A DNA stretch of 64,000 nucleotides from Lacinutrix sp. Bg11-31 (GTDB lineage Bacteria > Bacteroidota > Bacteroidia > Flavobacteriales > Flavobacteriaceae): positions 496,001 through 560,000 of the forward strand of contig NZ_CP025118.1 of the NCBI RefSeq assembly GCF_002831665.1, in the 5' to 3' direction. A program made the position numbers and the translations under genes. Shown here one piece after another: positions 19,235-27,577 of the stretch (positions are counted from its first letter, which is position 1; every line of letters starts with the position of its first letter). Under the pieces are notes generated by a model that was given only the letters and a program-made list of their open reading frames with translations, searched no databases and was not told the origin of the DNA.

Positions 19235-20278
19235 ATGAAAAAGATTATTTATTCAATTTTAACGCTTTCACTGTTAGTGTTTTCATGTTCTAATGATGAC
19301 GATTTAGCAACACCTTCTGAGCCTTTAGGAGATTACGAAAACGGAATTATTGTAAGTACAGAAGGTGGACCATCTTCAATTTCTTACATATCTAACGATT
19401 TATCTACTTTAGAAAATCAAGTTTATTTTAATGTAAATAATGAAAACTTAGGAGTGTATTTACAGTCTGTAGGTTTTAATGGAAATAAAGCTTATATCGT
19501 TGTAGACGCAGGAACAATTACAGTTGTTAACCGTTATACATTTGAAAAATTAGGCGAAATTTCTACAGGATTATCATTACCTAGATATATTGCTTTCGAT
19601 GGTGATACTGCTTATGTATCTGATTGGGCAGATCCATTTGATGCTACAGATGATTACATTGCTGTTGTAGATTTAAACTCTAATACTATAACATCAACAA
19701 TTGCTGTAGGTGAAGGACCAGAGCAAGTTTTAGTAAATTCTAATAAACTTTATGTTTCTCATAAAGGAGGTTATAGTAGTAATAATATTGTTACTGTAGT
19801 TAATACTGCAGATAGTACTACAGATACCATAACTGTAGGTTCTAAGCCAGATGAAATGGCTATTAATAATCAAGGAGATTTAGTAGTATTATCTGGAGGT
19901 AACGAAAGTTGGACAGGAAATGAAACACAGGCTTCAATTACTAAAATAGATATGTCGGACAATTCAATTATTTCTACTTTTACTTTTGCAGATGGTGAGC
20001 ATCCAGGTTTAATGGCTTACGATAATGGTATAGCATATTACATATTAAACAATGAAGTATATGGTTTAATAGATGCTGCTACAGCATTACCAGCAACGTC
20101 TTTATTTTCTATTACGGCAAGTTCTGCTTATGGCTTGTCTGTTAAAAATAATGAGTTGTTTGTTGCAGATTCAATTTTTACTGAAAATAGTACTTTATTA
20201 GTTTATGATATAGTAACAGGAACAGAAACGAATAGTTTTTCTGTTGGAATAGGAGCTTCAAAAATCTATTTTAACTAA
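19235..20278 (+). CDS. YncE/DUF5074-type beta-propeller surface lipoprotein (BtuG-like)
   Basis: 347 residues with a lipoprotein signal ending VFSC followed by SNDDD; acidic residues directly after the Cys resemble the Bacteroidota lipoprotein export signal, so surface exposure is likely. The mature part is a repeated propeller: units with NKLYVSHKGG, DTAYVSDW, DYIAVVDLNSNTI, GSKPDEMAINN and NNELFVAD recur about every 45 residues. This is the fold of BtuG, the high-affinity B12-capturing lipoprotein that caps BtuB in Bacteroides (established knowledge). Direct placement behind riboswitch-controlled btuB makes a BtuG role likely. Sequence similarity to Bacteroides BtuG was not tested. Confidence 0.82.
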   Translation: MKKIIYSILTLSLLVFSCSNDDDLATPSEPLGDYENGIIVSTEGGPSSISYISNDLSTLENQVYFNVNNENLGVYLQSVGFNGNKAYIVVDAGTITVVNRYTFEKLGEISTGLSLPRYIAFDGDTAYVSDWADPFDATDDYIAVVDLNSNTITSTIAVGEGPEQVLVNSNKLYVSHKGGYSSNNIVTVVNTADSTTDTITVGSKPDEMAINNQGDLVVLSGGNESWTGNETQASITKIDMSDNSIISTFTFADGEHPGLMAYDNGIAYYILNNEVYGLIDAATALPATSLFSITASSAYGLSVKNNELFVADSIFTENSTLLVYDIVTGTETNSFSVGIGASKIYFN

Positions 20279-20321
20279 TAAGTTATAATTTAATTAATCA
20301 ATATCTAAATACAAATTAACC

Positions 20322-20354
20322 TACGAAAAGCCTGTATTTTGCAGGCTTTTCGTA
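20322..20354. terminator. Bidirectional intrinsic terminator between the btuB operon and the PP-loop ATPase gene
   Basis: Perfect 13-bp stem (20322-20334 with 20342-20354) around a 7-base loop, with A-rich and T-rich arm ends so that it can work in both directions. It sits between two convergent genes and ends one base from the stop of the minus-strand gene. Confidence 0.8.
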
Positions 20355-20355
20355 T

Positions 20356-21048
20356 TTAGTATAAATCACAAAACCAAAACCCGGTTTTTTCATTTTCAGT
20401 ATTAGGTGTATCGTATTCTCTATATATTTTCTCTCCAATAGAGAAGGGAACAGGTGTTGTAAAAATTGGACCATCGTAACAAAAGGTATGGAATTCACCA
20501 TTTTCTCCACAAACATCTACATCTTCGGGTAAGTTTTCTATAAGTTCTTTTGTTAGGGTTTTACCAACAAAGTCTTCAGATAGGTGTTTTGCGCTAGCAC
20601 ATACTACTATTGCTTTAAACCCAAGATCTAAAAATTCTGTAATAAGTGCTTTGGTATCTCTTTTCCAAAGCGGAAACACTGTAGAAATACCTACTTTACT
20701 TAAATTAGTTTCTCGATATGCTTTTAAGTCTTCTAAAAAAATATCGCCAAAAACACTGTGTGTAAATCCTTCAGCTTTTAAACGACTTATAGCTTGAGTC
20801 ATTATTGTTTCGTAATCTTCCATACTCGGCTGTTCAGGAAGATTAATAGTTTGAAGCGGTATCTCTAATAATTCGGCCTGTTTAATTAATAATGAGACTG
20901 GCAAGCCATGCATGGTTACTCTATTATAATGTGAATTAACAGAGGTGACTAGTTTTTCTACGGTAAAACGCTCGTCTTTAAGTAAGTGGTATAATGCTAA
21001 GGCAGAGTCTTTTCCAGTACTCCAATTAAAATATGTTTTATTACTCAA
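20356..21048 (-). CDS. PP-loop ATPase, diphthine-ammonia ligase (Dph6/COG2102) family
   Basis: The ATP-PPi-loop motif NWSTGKDSALALYHLL lies right at the N-terminus, and GDIFLEDLKAYRE, FPLWKRDT and the AIVVCASAK region follow as in Dph6/MJ0570-type proteins. Bacteria lack diphthamide, so the bacterial substrate is unknown. I place the start at a TTG (21046-21048) overlapping the S41 peptidase stop; this gives 230 residues beginning (M)SNKTYF. The longer in-frame extension to 21147 would overlap the peptidase by 107 bases and has no family resemblance. It is second in an operon with the peptidase and convergent with the btuB operon. I have the impression this family often sits in B12 loci; that needs a neighbourhood survey. 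Confidence 0.85.
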   Translation of the reverse strand: MSNKTYFNWSTGKDSALALYHLLKDERFTVEKLVTSVNSHYNRVTMHGLPVSLLIKQAELLEIPLQTINLPEQPSMEDYETIMTQAISRLKAEGFTHSVFGDIFLEDLKAYRETNLSKVGISTVFPLWKRDTKALITEFLDLGFKAIVVCASAKHLSEDFVGKTLTKELIENLPEDVDVCGENGEFHTFCYDGPIFTTPVPFSIGEKIYREYDTPNTENEKTGFWFCDLY

Positions 21049-22453
21049 TATACATTTCCTTAGAATGAGGTAATAAATCGTTGCTATCAAATATAGTTTT
21101 AGAAACTTTACCTTTTTTAGTGCTTGCAACTTTATTAGTAGCAGCAATATGTGCTAAAGCTTCAGCTAAAAGAGGCTCGTTTACATTACCTAAAACACCA
21201 TAATTGTTTACTTGTTCTTCTATTTCAATTAAAGGGTTTAAGCCTTCTGCAGGTACTTGATCATCATTTTTATTTACAGTAATCGCAACTAGAGGTTGCA
21301 TAGCATAAGTATGTCTAGGATCTGGTTGAGATCTTGTAAAATCTGGAGAATCGTATAATGTAATAGAAGCTTGAGATTTACCAACAGTCTGCGTTCCAAT
21401 TTGAATAACCTCTATATAAGCATCTAAACTATTAATAACCATTTCACTAGCCGAAGCCGACGATCCTGTTGCTAAAACATACACCTTATTTAGGTTTAAG
21501 TTATTAAGCGTAGAACCGTTGTTATTATCTACAAATGTGTAATTAAAGTTGTTGCCTTGTTGTTGGCTATTGTATTTTAATTTTGCAAAAACTTGACCAG
21601 TATTACTTCCTGTAACTAAACTACCTAAAAGCGTTGCCGTATTTACAGAACCTCCGGGATTATAACGTAAATCGAGAACCAAATGCTGTACATTATTTGC
21701 TTGAAATGCGCCAAAAGCGCTATTTAAAGCGTTATTAAAATTACTAACAAAACCATTGTACATAAGGTAACCTACATTTTCACCTTCTACTTGAAGTATT
21801 TCTGTTTTAAAAACAGGGTTTTCTGTGTATTGTATTTTAGAAAGTGCAACAGTATTTGTTGTAGCATCAATAGTATCATCGTTTGTTCCTGAAGTGCCAT
21901 TGTCGTTATATTCGGCAAAATTTAAGGTGTAATTATTTTGACCTAAAAGTGTTCTCCAATTACTAATGGTTAGTTGTGTACCATTTACTGCATTAAATAA
22001 ATCGCCTCTTTGTAACCCGTTAGTTTCTGCACTTGTATTTGGTAATATAAAACGAACCACACCATAAAGTTCATTTCCTCCTGGAGTGTAACGTTTAAGC
22101 CCAAATTCCATTCCGTTAGATTTTGTAATACCATCAAATTGCTGTTCAAGTGCAATATAGTCGTCTGTTATCCAGCTAAATCTATCAGTATTTGTTCTGT
22201 CGTAAATTAAACTTTCGAATAAAGATTCAGGTGAATTAAAACCATTTAAATAGCTGCTAAAATTACTGCTATTGGCTTTGTCTTCAATTAAATTAGGAAC
22301 ACTATCTTTATATAAGTAGTAAGAATCTAATCCACTGTAAACAAATTCGTTTATATCTAATGTGCTAATTGGATTATCGTCTAAATCTTCAAAACAACTA
22401 GTAAAAAGTAGAGGTAGCAGTAGGGTAGCAAGAATTATCTTGGGCGTTTTCAT
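21041..22453 (-). CDS. S41-family (C-terminal processing) peptidase lipoprotein
   Basis: Secreted serine protease of the CtpA/tail-specific family. Start at MKTPKIILA (22451-22453), giving a lipobox LLFTSCFEDLDD with acidic residues after the Cys; the upstream in-frame extension to 22573 is rejected because it would bury the signal. Order: N-terminal helical domain (about 30-110), degenerate PDZ (about 130-200, GLQRGDLFNAVNGT), peptidase core with VLDLRYNPGG, the nucleophile Ser in GSSASASEMV and the Lys general base in TVGKSQ. 470 residues. Its last codons overlap the start of the PP-loop ATPase gene, and it is divergent from the sigma factor gene. Confidence 0.88.
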   Translation of the reverse strand: MKTPKIILATLLLPLLFTSCFEDLDDNPISTLDINEFVYSGLDSYYLYKDSVPNLIEDKANSSNFSSYLNGFNSPESLFESLIYDRTNTDRFSWITDDYIALEQQFDGITKSNGMEFGLKRYTPGGNELYGVVRFILPNTSAETNGLQRGDLFNAVNGTQLTISNWRTLLGQNNYTLNFAEYNDNGTSGTNDDTIDATTNTVALSKIQYTENPVFKTEILQVEGENVGYLMYNGFVSNFNNALNSAFGAFQANNVQHLVLDLRYNPGGSVNTATLLGSLVTGSNTGQVFAKLKYNSQQQGNNFNYTFVDNNNGSTLNNLNLNKVYVLATGSSASASEMVINSLDAYIEVIQIGTQTVGKSQASITLYDSPDFTRSQPDPRHTYAMQPLVAITVNKNDDQVPAEGLNPLIEIEEQVNNYGVLGNVNEPLLAEALAHIAATNKVASTKKGKVSKTIFDSNDLLPHSKEMYIE

Positions 22454-22577
22454 ATATGGTAATGTTTTCTTTTTCAGCTTAAAAGTACTTACTTTTAATT
22501 TAATAAAATATTTTTTGAAAATAAATTGTAACAAAATAGAAACACGTTCGTCGTAATAACATAAACCAACCAATTAA

Positions 22578-23087
22578 ATGACACAGTTAGAGTTTTTAAA
22601 TATTGTGACGCCTTTTAAAGATAAGGTCTTTAGACTAGCAAAAAGATTGCTTGTGTCTAGAGAAGAGGCAGAAGATGCTACTCAAGAAGTCTTAATAAAA
22701 CTGTGGAAGAATAAAACGAAGATAAAAGACTATAAAAATGTTGAAGCGTTTTCAATGACCATGACAAAGAATTTTTGTTACGATAAATTAAAATCTAAGC
22801 AAGCACAGAATTTAAAAATTGTGCATAGTAATTATCAAGACCATAGCATTTCGCTTCAAAAAGAAGTAGAATTAAATGATAGTATTGATTGGGTTGGTAA
22901 AATAATGGAATCACTACCAGAACAACAAAAAATGGTAGTACAATTAAGAGATATAGAGCAATACGATTTTAAAGAGATTGCCGAAATGCTTGATATGAAT
23001 GAGACAGCAATACGTGTCGCTTTATCAAGAGCAAGAAAAACAATAAGAGAAAAATTAACAAATACACACAATTATGGTGTTAAATAA
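22578..23087 (+). CDS. ECF-type RNA polymerase sigma factor
   Basis: 169 residues. Region 2 is readable at about 10-75 (FRLAKRLLVSREEAEDATQE, then VLIKLWKN), and region 4 at about 112-165 (MESLPEQQKMVVQLRDIE, DFKEIAEMLDMNETAIRV, LSRARKTIREKL). It belongs to the sigma-70 ECF group. The next gene overlaps its end by 14 bases and encodes a small membrane protein that looks like its anti-sigma factor, followed by two DUF4252 genes that are probable targets or partners. The divergent S41 peptidase shares its upstream region of about 120 bases, which may make the peptidase part of the same response (inference). Confidence 0.92.
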   Translation: MTQLEFLNIVTPFKDKVFRLAKRLLVSREEAEDATQEVLIKLWKNKTKIKDYKNVEAFSMTMTKNFCYDKLKSKQAQNLKIVHSNYQDHSISLQKEVELNDSIDWVGKIMESLPEQQKMVVQLRDIEQYDFKEIAEMLDMNETAIRVALSRARKTIREKLTNTHNYGVK

Positions 23088-23547
23088 TATAGAAAACTTA
23101 CTAGAAAAGTACGAAAACGGCGAGACATCACTAAAGGAAGAGCAGCAGTTAAAAGACTATTTTTCGCAAGAAACTGTAGCGCCACATTTAGAAATGTATA
23201 AGCCAATGTTTAACTATTTTTTGGTAAGCCAAAAAGAACAGTTTACTAAACAACTACCACTAGAAACTAAAAAAGTATTAAATTTTAAGTGGTTATCTGT
23301 TGCAGCAGTTGCGGTTCTTATGTTATCTATTTATGTTTTTAAACCTGATAATTTAGGTAAAACAACTATAACAGATGCAGAAAAAGTTGAAATTAATAAT
23401 GCTAAAGAAGCCTTAACGATCATGTCTAAACACTTTAATAAAGGCACTGCTCAAGTAGGTTATTTAGGCGTAATTAATAAAGCTGGCACACAAGTTGACT
23501 ATCTAAAAGAAATAACGAATCCTATGGATCGCTTATTTAAAAGGTAA
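23074..23547 (+). CDS. Single-pass membrane protein, probable anti-sigma factor
   Basis: 157 residues: a soluble N-terminal helical part (about 1-68, IENLLEKYENGETSLKEEQQ), one membrane helix (about 72-88, FKWLSVAAVAVLMLSIYVF) and a periplasmic tail. The start of the text, an ENLLEKY..GETSL segment, is typical of Bacteroidota anti-sigma-like proteins; the zinc-type HxxxCxxC motif is absent. It overlaps the sigma gene by 14 bases, so coupled translation and a stoichiometric sigma/anti-sigma pair are likely. Exact family not named. Confidence 0.72.
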   Translation: MVLNNIENLLEKYENGETSLKEEQQLKDYFSQETVAPHLEMYKPMFNYFLVSQKEQFTKQLPLETKKVLNFKWLSVAAVAVLMLSIYVFKPDNLGKTTITDAEKVEINNAKEALTIMSKHFNKGTAQVGYLGVINKAGTQVDYLKEITNPMDRLFKR

Positions 23548-23605
23548 TTAACCTAAAATGAATTAAAAATTGAAAGTGCATCAAACTTAAAATAATGCAA
23601 AAGCA

Positions 23606-23734
23606 TTTTACATTACTAACAATTAAAACGAAAAAAAATGAACCGAGCGCAAAACGAATTTAAATACTAAAAACAAATTCTAACACGCGAACACATTTTT
23701 ACATTAATAACAAATAAAAACGAAAAAAATGAAC
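23606..23734 (+). repeat. Duplicated leader segment before the first DUF4252 gene
   Basis: Two near-identical segments of about 33 bases (23611-23643 and 23701-23734), each with acattA(C/A)TAACAA, a run of As after aacg and then ATGAAC. The first copy opens a 10-codon ORF (MNRAQNEFKY, 23638-23670); the second opens MNTINKLNT, which reads in frame into the real signal peptide. Looks like a local duplication of a gene start, with the first copy decayed or acting as a leader ORF. Confidence 0.6.
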
Positions 23735-23755
23735 ACAATAAATAAATTAAACACT

Positions 23756-24325
23756 ATGAAAAAATCAATAATTGTATTTGCTTTTGCAATACTATTAATG
23801 CCATTAACAGCAATGGCTCAAAGCGATATATTTGATAAGTATAGCGATAACGATAATGTAACATATGCCTCTATTAAGCCTAAAATGTTTCAAATGTTGG
23901 CAAAAATTAATGTGCAAACAGACGATAAAGAAGCACAAGAGTTTATGGATATGGTAAAAAGTATTACTAGTTTTAAAACTCTAGCTACAGACGATAAAGC
24001 TGTTGCAGGAGATATTGCAAAATGGGTAAAGTCTCGTTCTAGTTCTCTTGAAGAATTAATGGAAATTAAAGACGATGGTGTAGTTGTAAGATTCTATGTT
24101 AAAGAAGGTAAAAACGAAGATCACGTTGCAGAGCTTTTAATGTTTGTAAATGGCTTAGACGCTATTACTAAAGACTTAGAAGTTTCTGTTAATGGTAAGA
24201 AAAGAGGAATGGAATCTGTATTGGTTTCTTTTGTTGGAGATATCGATTTAAATCAATTGTCTAAACTTATTAATGCTTTCGATTTACCAGGAGGAAAAGA
24301 GTTAGATAAGAAAAATAATAAGTAA
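23756..24325 (+). CDS. Exported DUF4252 protein
   Basis: Signal peptide MKKSIIVFAFAILL ending MAQS; mature part of about 165 residues is mixed alpha/beta and acidic, with DEAQEFMDMVKS-like helices and LVSFVGDIDLNQLSKLINAF at the end, the DUF4252 pattern. An ATG nine codons upstream (23729) is in frame, but the signal peptide reads better from 23756. It is followed 38 bases on by a second DUF4252 gene. In Bacteroidota, DUF4252 genes commonly sit behind a sigma/anti-sigma pair, as here; their biochemical role is unknown. Confidence 0.8.
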   Translation: MKKSIIVFAFAILLMPLTAMAQSDIFDKYSDNDNVTYASIKPKMFQMLAKINVQTDDKEAQEFMDMVKSITSFKTLATDDKAVAGDIAKWVKSRSSSLEELMEIKDDGVVVRFYVKEGKNEDHVAELLMFVNGLDAITKDLEVSVNGKKRGMESVLVSFVGDIDLNQLSKLINAFDLPGGKELDKKNNK

Positions 24326-24363
24326 GCATTCTAAAAATTATCAATCATAAAATCATAAATCCT

Positions 24364-24909
24364 ATGAAATCAATTATAAAAACCGTTTGCTTTAGTCTAT
24401 TCTTAGCACTTGCTTTAGTAAGTTGTAAAGACGAAGCTTCAATACAAAACTACTTTGTAGAGCATCAAGATTTACCAGAATTTTTAACCATAGACCTATC
24501 AGCAAAAATGATAGATATTTCTAAAGTTGAATTAAACGAAGAAGAAAAAGTTGTTTACAATTCTTTTGAAAAGGTTAATATTTTAGCATATAAAGCTAAA
24601 GATGTAAGTAAAGAGAACTATACTCAAGAATTAGAAAAAGTGAAAACTATTTTTAAAAATAAAAAGTATAGTGAGCTAATGGAATTCAGCGATAATGGCA
24701 TGAAGTTTAGAGTTAATACTATTGGAGACGATGATGCTGTAGATGAATTTTTAGTCTTAGCAAGCTCTAACGAATTTGGGTTTGCAGTTGTAAGAGTTTT
24801 AGGAGATGATATGAAGCCTGAAAAACTATATCAACTAATATCACAAATGCAAAATGCAGATGTAGATGGAAATCAACTTCAAAAAGTTATGGATTATTTT
24901 AAAGGATAA
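24364..24909 (+). CDS. DUF4252 lipoprotein
   Basis: 181 residues with a lipoprotein signal ending ALVSCKDE. The mature part repeats the plan of the preceding protein: LPEFLTIDLSAKMIDISKVE, EEKVVYNSFEKVNILAYKA, FRVNTIGDDDAVDEFLVL (read in parts) and GDDMKPEKLYQLISQM. The pair differ in localisation: the first is soluble in the periplasm, this one is lipid-anchored. Last gene of the sigma operon, ending 21 bases before a strong terminator. Confidence 0.82.
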   Translation: MKSIIKTVCFSLFLALALVSCKDEASIQNYFVEHQDLPEFLTIDLSAKMIDISKVELNEEEKVVYNSFEKVNILAYKAKDVSKENYTQELEKVKTIFKNKKYSELMEFSDNGMKFRVNTIGDDDAVDEFLVLASSNEFGFAVVRVLGDDMKPEKLYQLISQMQNADVDGNQLQKVMDYFKG

Positions 24910-24930
24910 ACTGTGATTTATATAGTAATA

Positions 24931-24960
24931 AAAAAGGCTTATCTCTCGATAAGCCTTTTT
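24931..24960. terminator. Intrinsic terminator between the DUF4252 operon and purB
   Basis: Perfect 13-bp stem, 24931-24943 with 24948-24960, four-base loop, flanked by A and T runs, so it can serve both converging transcripts. Confidence 0.85.
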
Positions 24961-24981
24961 TTATTTGTGTAAAAAAGTATT

Positions 24982-26325
24982 TTAAATACCTGTATAATTA
25001 CTTGGCGAAATAGCTTTTAATTCTGTTTTAATAGCATCGCTAACTTCTAGAGTATCAATAAAATTTGAAATAGACGTTTTAGTAATCGCTTCGTTAGTTC
25101 TTGTTAAACCTTTTAAAGCTTCATAAGGATTAGGATAGGCTTCACGACGTAAAATAGTCTGAATCGCTTCTGCAACTACAGCCCAATTGTTTTCTAAATC
25201 TTGTGCAAACTTAGGTTCGTTAAGTAATAATTTATTTAACCCTTTTAAAGTCGATTGAAAAGCAATAAGTGTATGTCCAAAAGGGACACCAACATTACGC
25301 AATACAGTACTATCTGTTAAGTCACGTTGTAAACGTGAAATTGGTAATTTTGCCGATAAATGTTCGAAAATTGCATTTGCAAGACCTAAATTACCTTCAG
25401 AATTTTCAAAATCAATAGGATTTACTTTATGTGGCATTGCACTACTTCCAACTTCTCCAGCTTTAATTTTCTGCTTAAAGTAATCCATAGACACATAAGT
25501 CCAAATATCACGATCTAAATCAATAATAATAGTGTTTATACGCTTTAAACAATCGAACAAAGCAGCCATATGGTCGTAATGCTCAACTTGTGTTGTTGGG
25601 AAAGAATGTGATAATCCTAATTTTTCTTGTACAAAAGTACCACCAAAAGTTTTCCAATCTATAGTTGGATAGGCTACTTTATGTGCATTAAAATTACCTG
25701 TTGCACCACCAAATTTAGCAGCACTTGGTATATCGTTTAATAAATTAAATTGTTCTTTTAAACGCACTACAAATACTTCAATCTCTTTCCCTAAGCGAGT
25801 AGGAGAAGCTGGCTGACCATGAGTTCTTGCTAACATTGGTATATTTGCCCAATCACTAGCTAGTTCTTCTAAGCGTTTTAATAACTCGAAATAACGAGGT
25901 ACATAGACATCGTTCATAGCTTCCTTAATACTTAAAGGTATTGCAGTATTGTTTATATCTTGAGACGTTAAACCAAAGTGAATAAATTCTTTGTATTGTT
26001 CTAAGCCAAGTTTATCAAACTCCTTTTTAATAAAGTATTCAACAGCTTTTACATCGTGGTTTGTAACACTTTCAATGTCCTTAATCGCTTGTGCATCTTC
26101 AGTAGTGAACTCTTTATATATTTTACGTAAATCTTCAAAAACAGAAGGATTAACACCTTCTAATTGTGGTAAAGGTTGTTCGCAAAGCGCAATAAAATAT
26201 TCTATTTCAACTAGAACACGGTATTTAATTAAGGCTTCTTCACTAAAGTAGTCGCCTAATATTTCAATTTTATTTCTATAACGTCCATCTATTGGTGAGA
26301 TGGCATTTAATGCATTTAATGACAT
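24982..26325 (-). CDS. purB: Adenylosuccinate lyase
   Basis: Catalyses two steps of purine synthesis: SAICAR to AICAR plus fumarate, and adenylosuccinate to AMP plus fumarate (cytoplasmic tetramer). Clear fumarase/aspartase-superfamily signature GSSAMPHKVNPIDFEN (about 290-305) with the catalytic Ser loop, plus HFGLTSQDINNTA and ARTHGQPASPTRLGKE. 447 residues, normal. Start at MSLNALNAISPIDGRY, the standard N-terminus. Single-gene unit with the upstream 580-base gap on the right and a bidirectional terminator on the left. Confidence 0.97.
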   Translation of the reverse strand: MSLNALNAISPIDGRYRNKIEILGDYFSEEALIKYRVLVEIEYFIALCEQPLPQLEGVNPSVFEDLRKIYKEFTTEDAQAIKDIESVTNHDVKAVEYFIKKEFDKLGLEQYKEFIHFGLTSQDINNTAIPLSIKEAMNDVYVPRYFELLKRLEELASDWANIPMLARTHGQPASPTRLGKEIEVFVVRLKEQFNLLNDIPSAAKFGGATGNFNAHKVAYPTIDWKTFGGTFVQEKLGLSHSFPTTQVEHYDHMAALFDCLKRINTIIIDLDRDIWTYVSMDYFKQKIKAGEVGSSAMPHKVNPIDFENSEGNLGLANAIFEHLSAKLPISRLQRDLTDSTVLRNVGVPFGHTLIAFQSTLKGLNKLLLNEPKFAQDLENNWAVVAEAIQTILRREAYPNPYEALKGLTRTNEAITKTSISNFIDTLEVSDAIKTELKAISPSNYTGI

Positions 26326-26906
26326 AGTTGTGTGTTGTTTTGTTTCAAATTTTGAAAGGCATAAAGATAGTTAACAAAGTTATAAGTAAGAAGTTACAAG
26401 TAATAAGTTTTTGGCACTTATTAACTAGTTTTAAACACCTCGTTAATTGCTAAAAACGTAAAGCAGACACGTAAAAATGTATTCATTTTATTATTATGGC
26501 GTTTCTTTTTACAATCTTAACAGGTTAAAAAAACCTGTTAAGATTGTAAAAAGTCAGGTTTTCCGCTATATCTTTTTTTTGCCATATATGGCAGCAAAAA
26601 AAAGGATGCCGCATCAACCCTTAACGCGCTTACTCTAATACTAACTGTTGTTTTTAAAAAGCCGCTTCGCGCTTATCGCAAACCATCCGATTTTTCTTCA
26701 AAAAACCACCTTCCTTTAACTAAAGGAAGGAGCGCTTAACGATTGTATTTATAGTAAAATGATAAGCAATAAGTTACGAAACATGATTATACATTTTAAA
26801 AGTTCAATATGTAGTGCTCTCCTCTTTTTTCAAAGCGGAGTAATGCATTCAAATTCCTTTTTAGAATTTGAAGAAAGAGGAGTTAATTTAATTTATTAGT
26901 TCTTCA
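26326..26906. other. 580-base intergenic region rich in palindromes
   Basis: No gene found. It contains the purB promoter region (right of 26325), a perfect 21-bp hairpin (26506-26552), an imperfect palindrome at 26709-26730, and a GC-richer stretch (about 26630-26740) with phrases such as gccgcttcgcgcttatcgc that look like a dispersed intergenic repeat. Near 26818-26880 aggaga/ctcctc-type sequences form a further loose inverted pair (ctctcctctttt and gaagaaagaggag). Confidence 0.55.
26506..26552. repeat. Perfect 21-bp inverted repeat (hairpin)
   Basis: Arms 26506-26526 and 26532-26552 match base for base around a five-A loop. It is too far (180 bases) from purB and 355 bases from the next gene to be an ordinary terminator of either, although T/A-rich arm ends would allow it to work as one. 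Confidence 0.8.
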
Positions 26907-27470
26907 CTACCTCTTTATCTTCTTCAAAATATGTCCCGCTCTAGCTTTAAAACCAGAACTCTGCATTTGGTAATCGCGCTCTAAAATTAAAACTAGTTCT
27001 GGATGTATCCAATCATAATCACTTCCTAAAAGGAAAAGACTATTCATAGCATACGCTTTAGGAGCGATTTTTTCATCATTAATCATCCAATCAAAACAAG
27101 CTTCAATAATTTTTTCTTTATGTTTATGCCTTAGTGCTTTTTTAATTGCGTTGTCATGTTTGCTATACAAAGCTTTAACCAAATATTCACAAACTTTAGC
27201 AACTGGTCTTACTGCAGAATCTAAATGTACTTTATGTATGTTTTTGGTAAAAGAATCTAAAAAAGGAATAATAGCCTCTAGCTTTTCACCACACATAAAT
27301 TCGAAAACCCAAGCAGCACGAGGAGATATTTTATCGTCAACCATAAAAAGAATATCTAATAGTTTAGGTATTAGGCTTATGTCGTTAATAACTAGGTTAG
27401 CATAGTATAATCGCTTTTCTCTAGAGTGATTAACATAAGTTAATTCTTGGTATAAGGCTTCAGTAGTCAA
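26907..27470 (-). CDS. HEAT-like all-helical protein of unknown function
   Basis: 187 residues, no signal or membrane helix. The text is a series of helical pairs (YYANLVINDISLIPKLLDIL, AAWVFEFMCGEKLEAIIPFL, AMNSLFLLGSDYDWIHPELV) like HEAT/ARM repeats, ending in a basic tail LKKIKR. In flavobacteria this protein often sits near purB and is sometimes mislabelled adenylosuccinate lyase, but it carries none of the PurB signatures. It is a monocistronic minus-strand gene. Probably a protein-protein interaction scaffold; no partner is suggested by the sequence. Confidence 0.72.
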   Translation of the reverse strand: MTTEALYQELTYVNHSREKRLYYANLVINDISLIPKLLDILFMVDDKISPRAAWVFEFMCGEKLEAIIPFLDSFTKNIHKVHLDSAVRPVAKVCEYLVKALYSKHDNAIKKALRHKHKEKIIEACFDWMINDEKIAPKAYAMNSLFLLGSDYDWIHPELVLILERDYQMQSSGFKARAGHILKKIKR

Positions 27471-27577
27471 ATGAAATTATTATTTTTAGGCTTTAAAATT
27501 AAGTAAAATGAAATGAGCATGTTATTTTTTTGTTATTAATAACAAATAATATGCAAAAACTAAATAAATTTAAGGAT

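Noticed and set aside
20316..20516. 66-residue minus-strand ORF
   Set aside because: It overlaps the end of the PP-loop ATPase gene in another frame and the terminator hairpin.
21049..21147. Upstream extension of the PP-loop ATPase
   Set aside because: It adds 33 hydrophobic, lysine-rich residues that lack family similarity and overlaps the peptidase gene; the TTG at 21048 fits the conserved N-terminus.
22454..22573. Extended N-terminus of the S41 peptidase
   Set aside because: It would put 40 residues in front of a clear lipoprotein signal; ATG at 22451-22453 is the better start.
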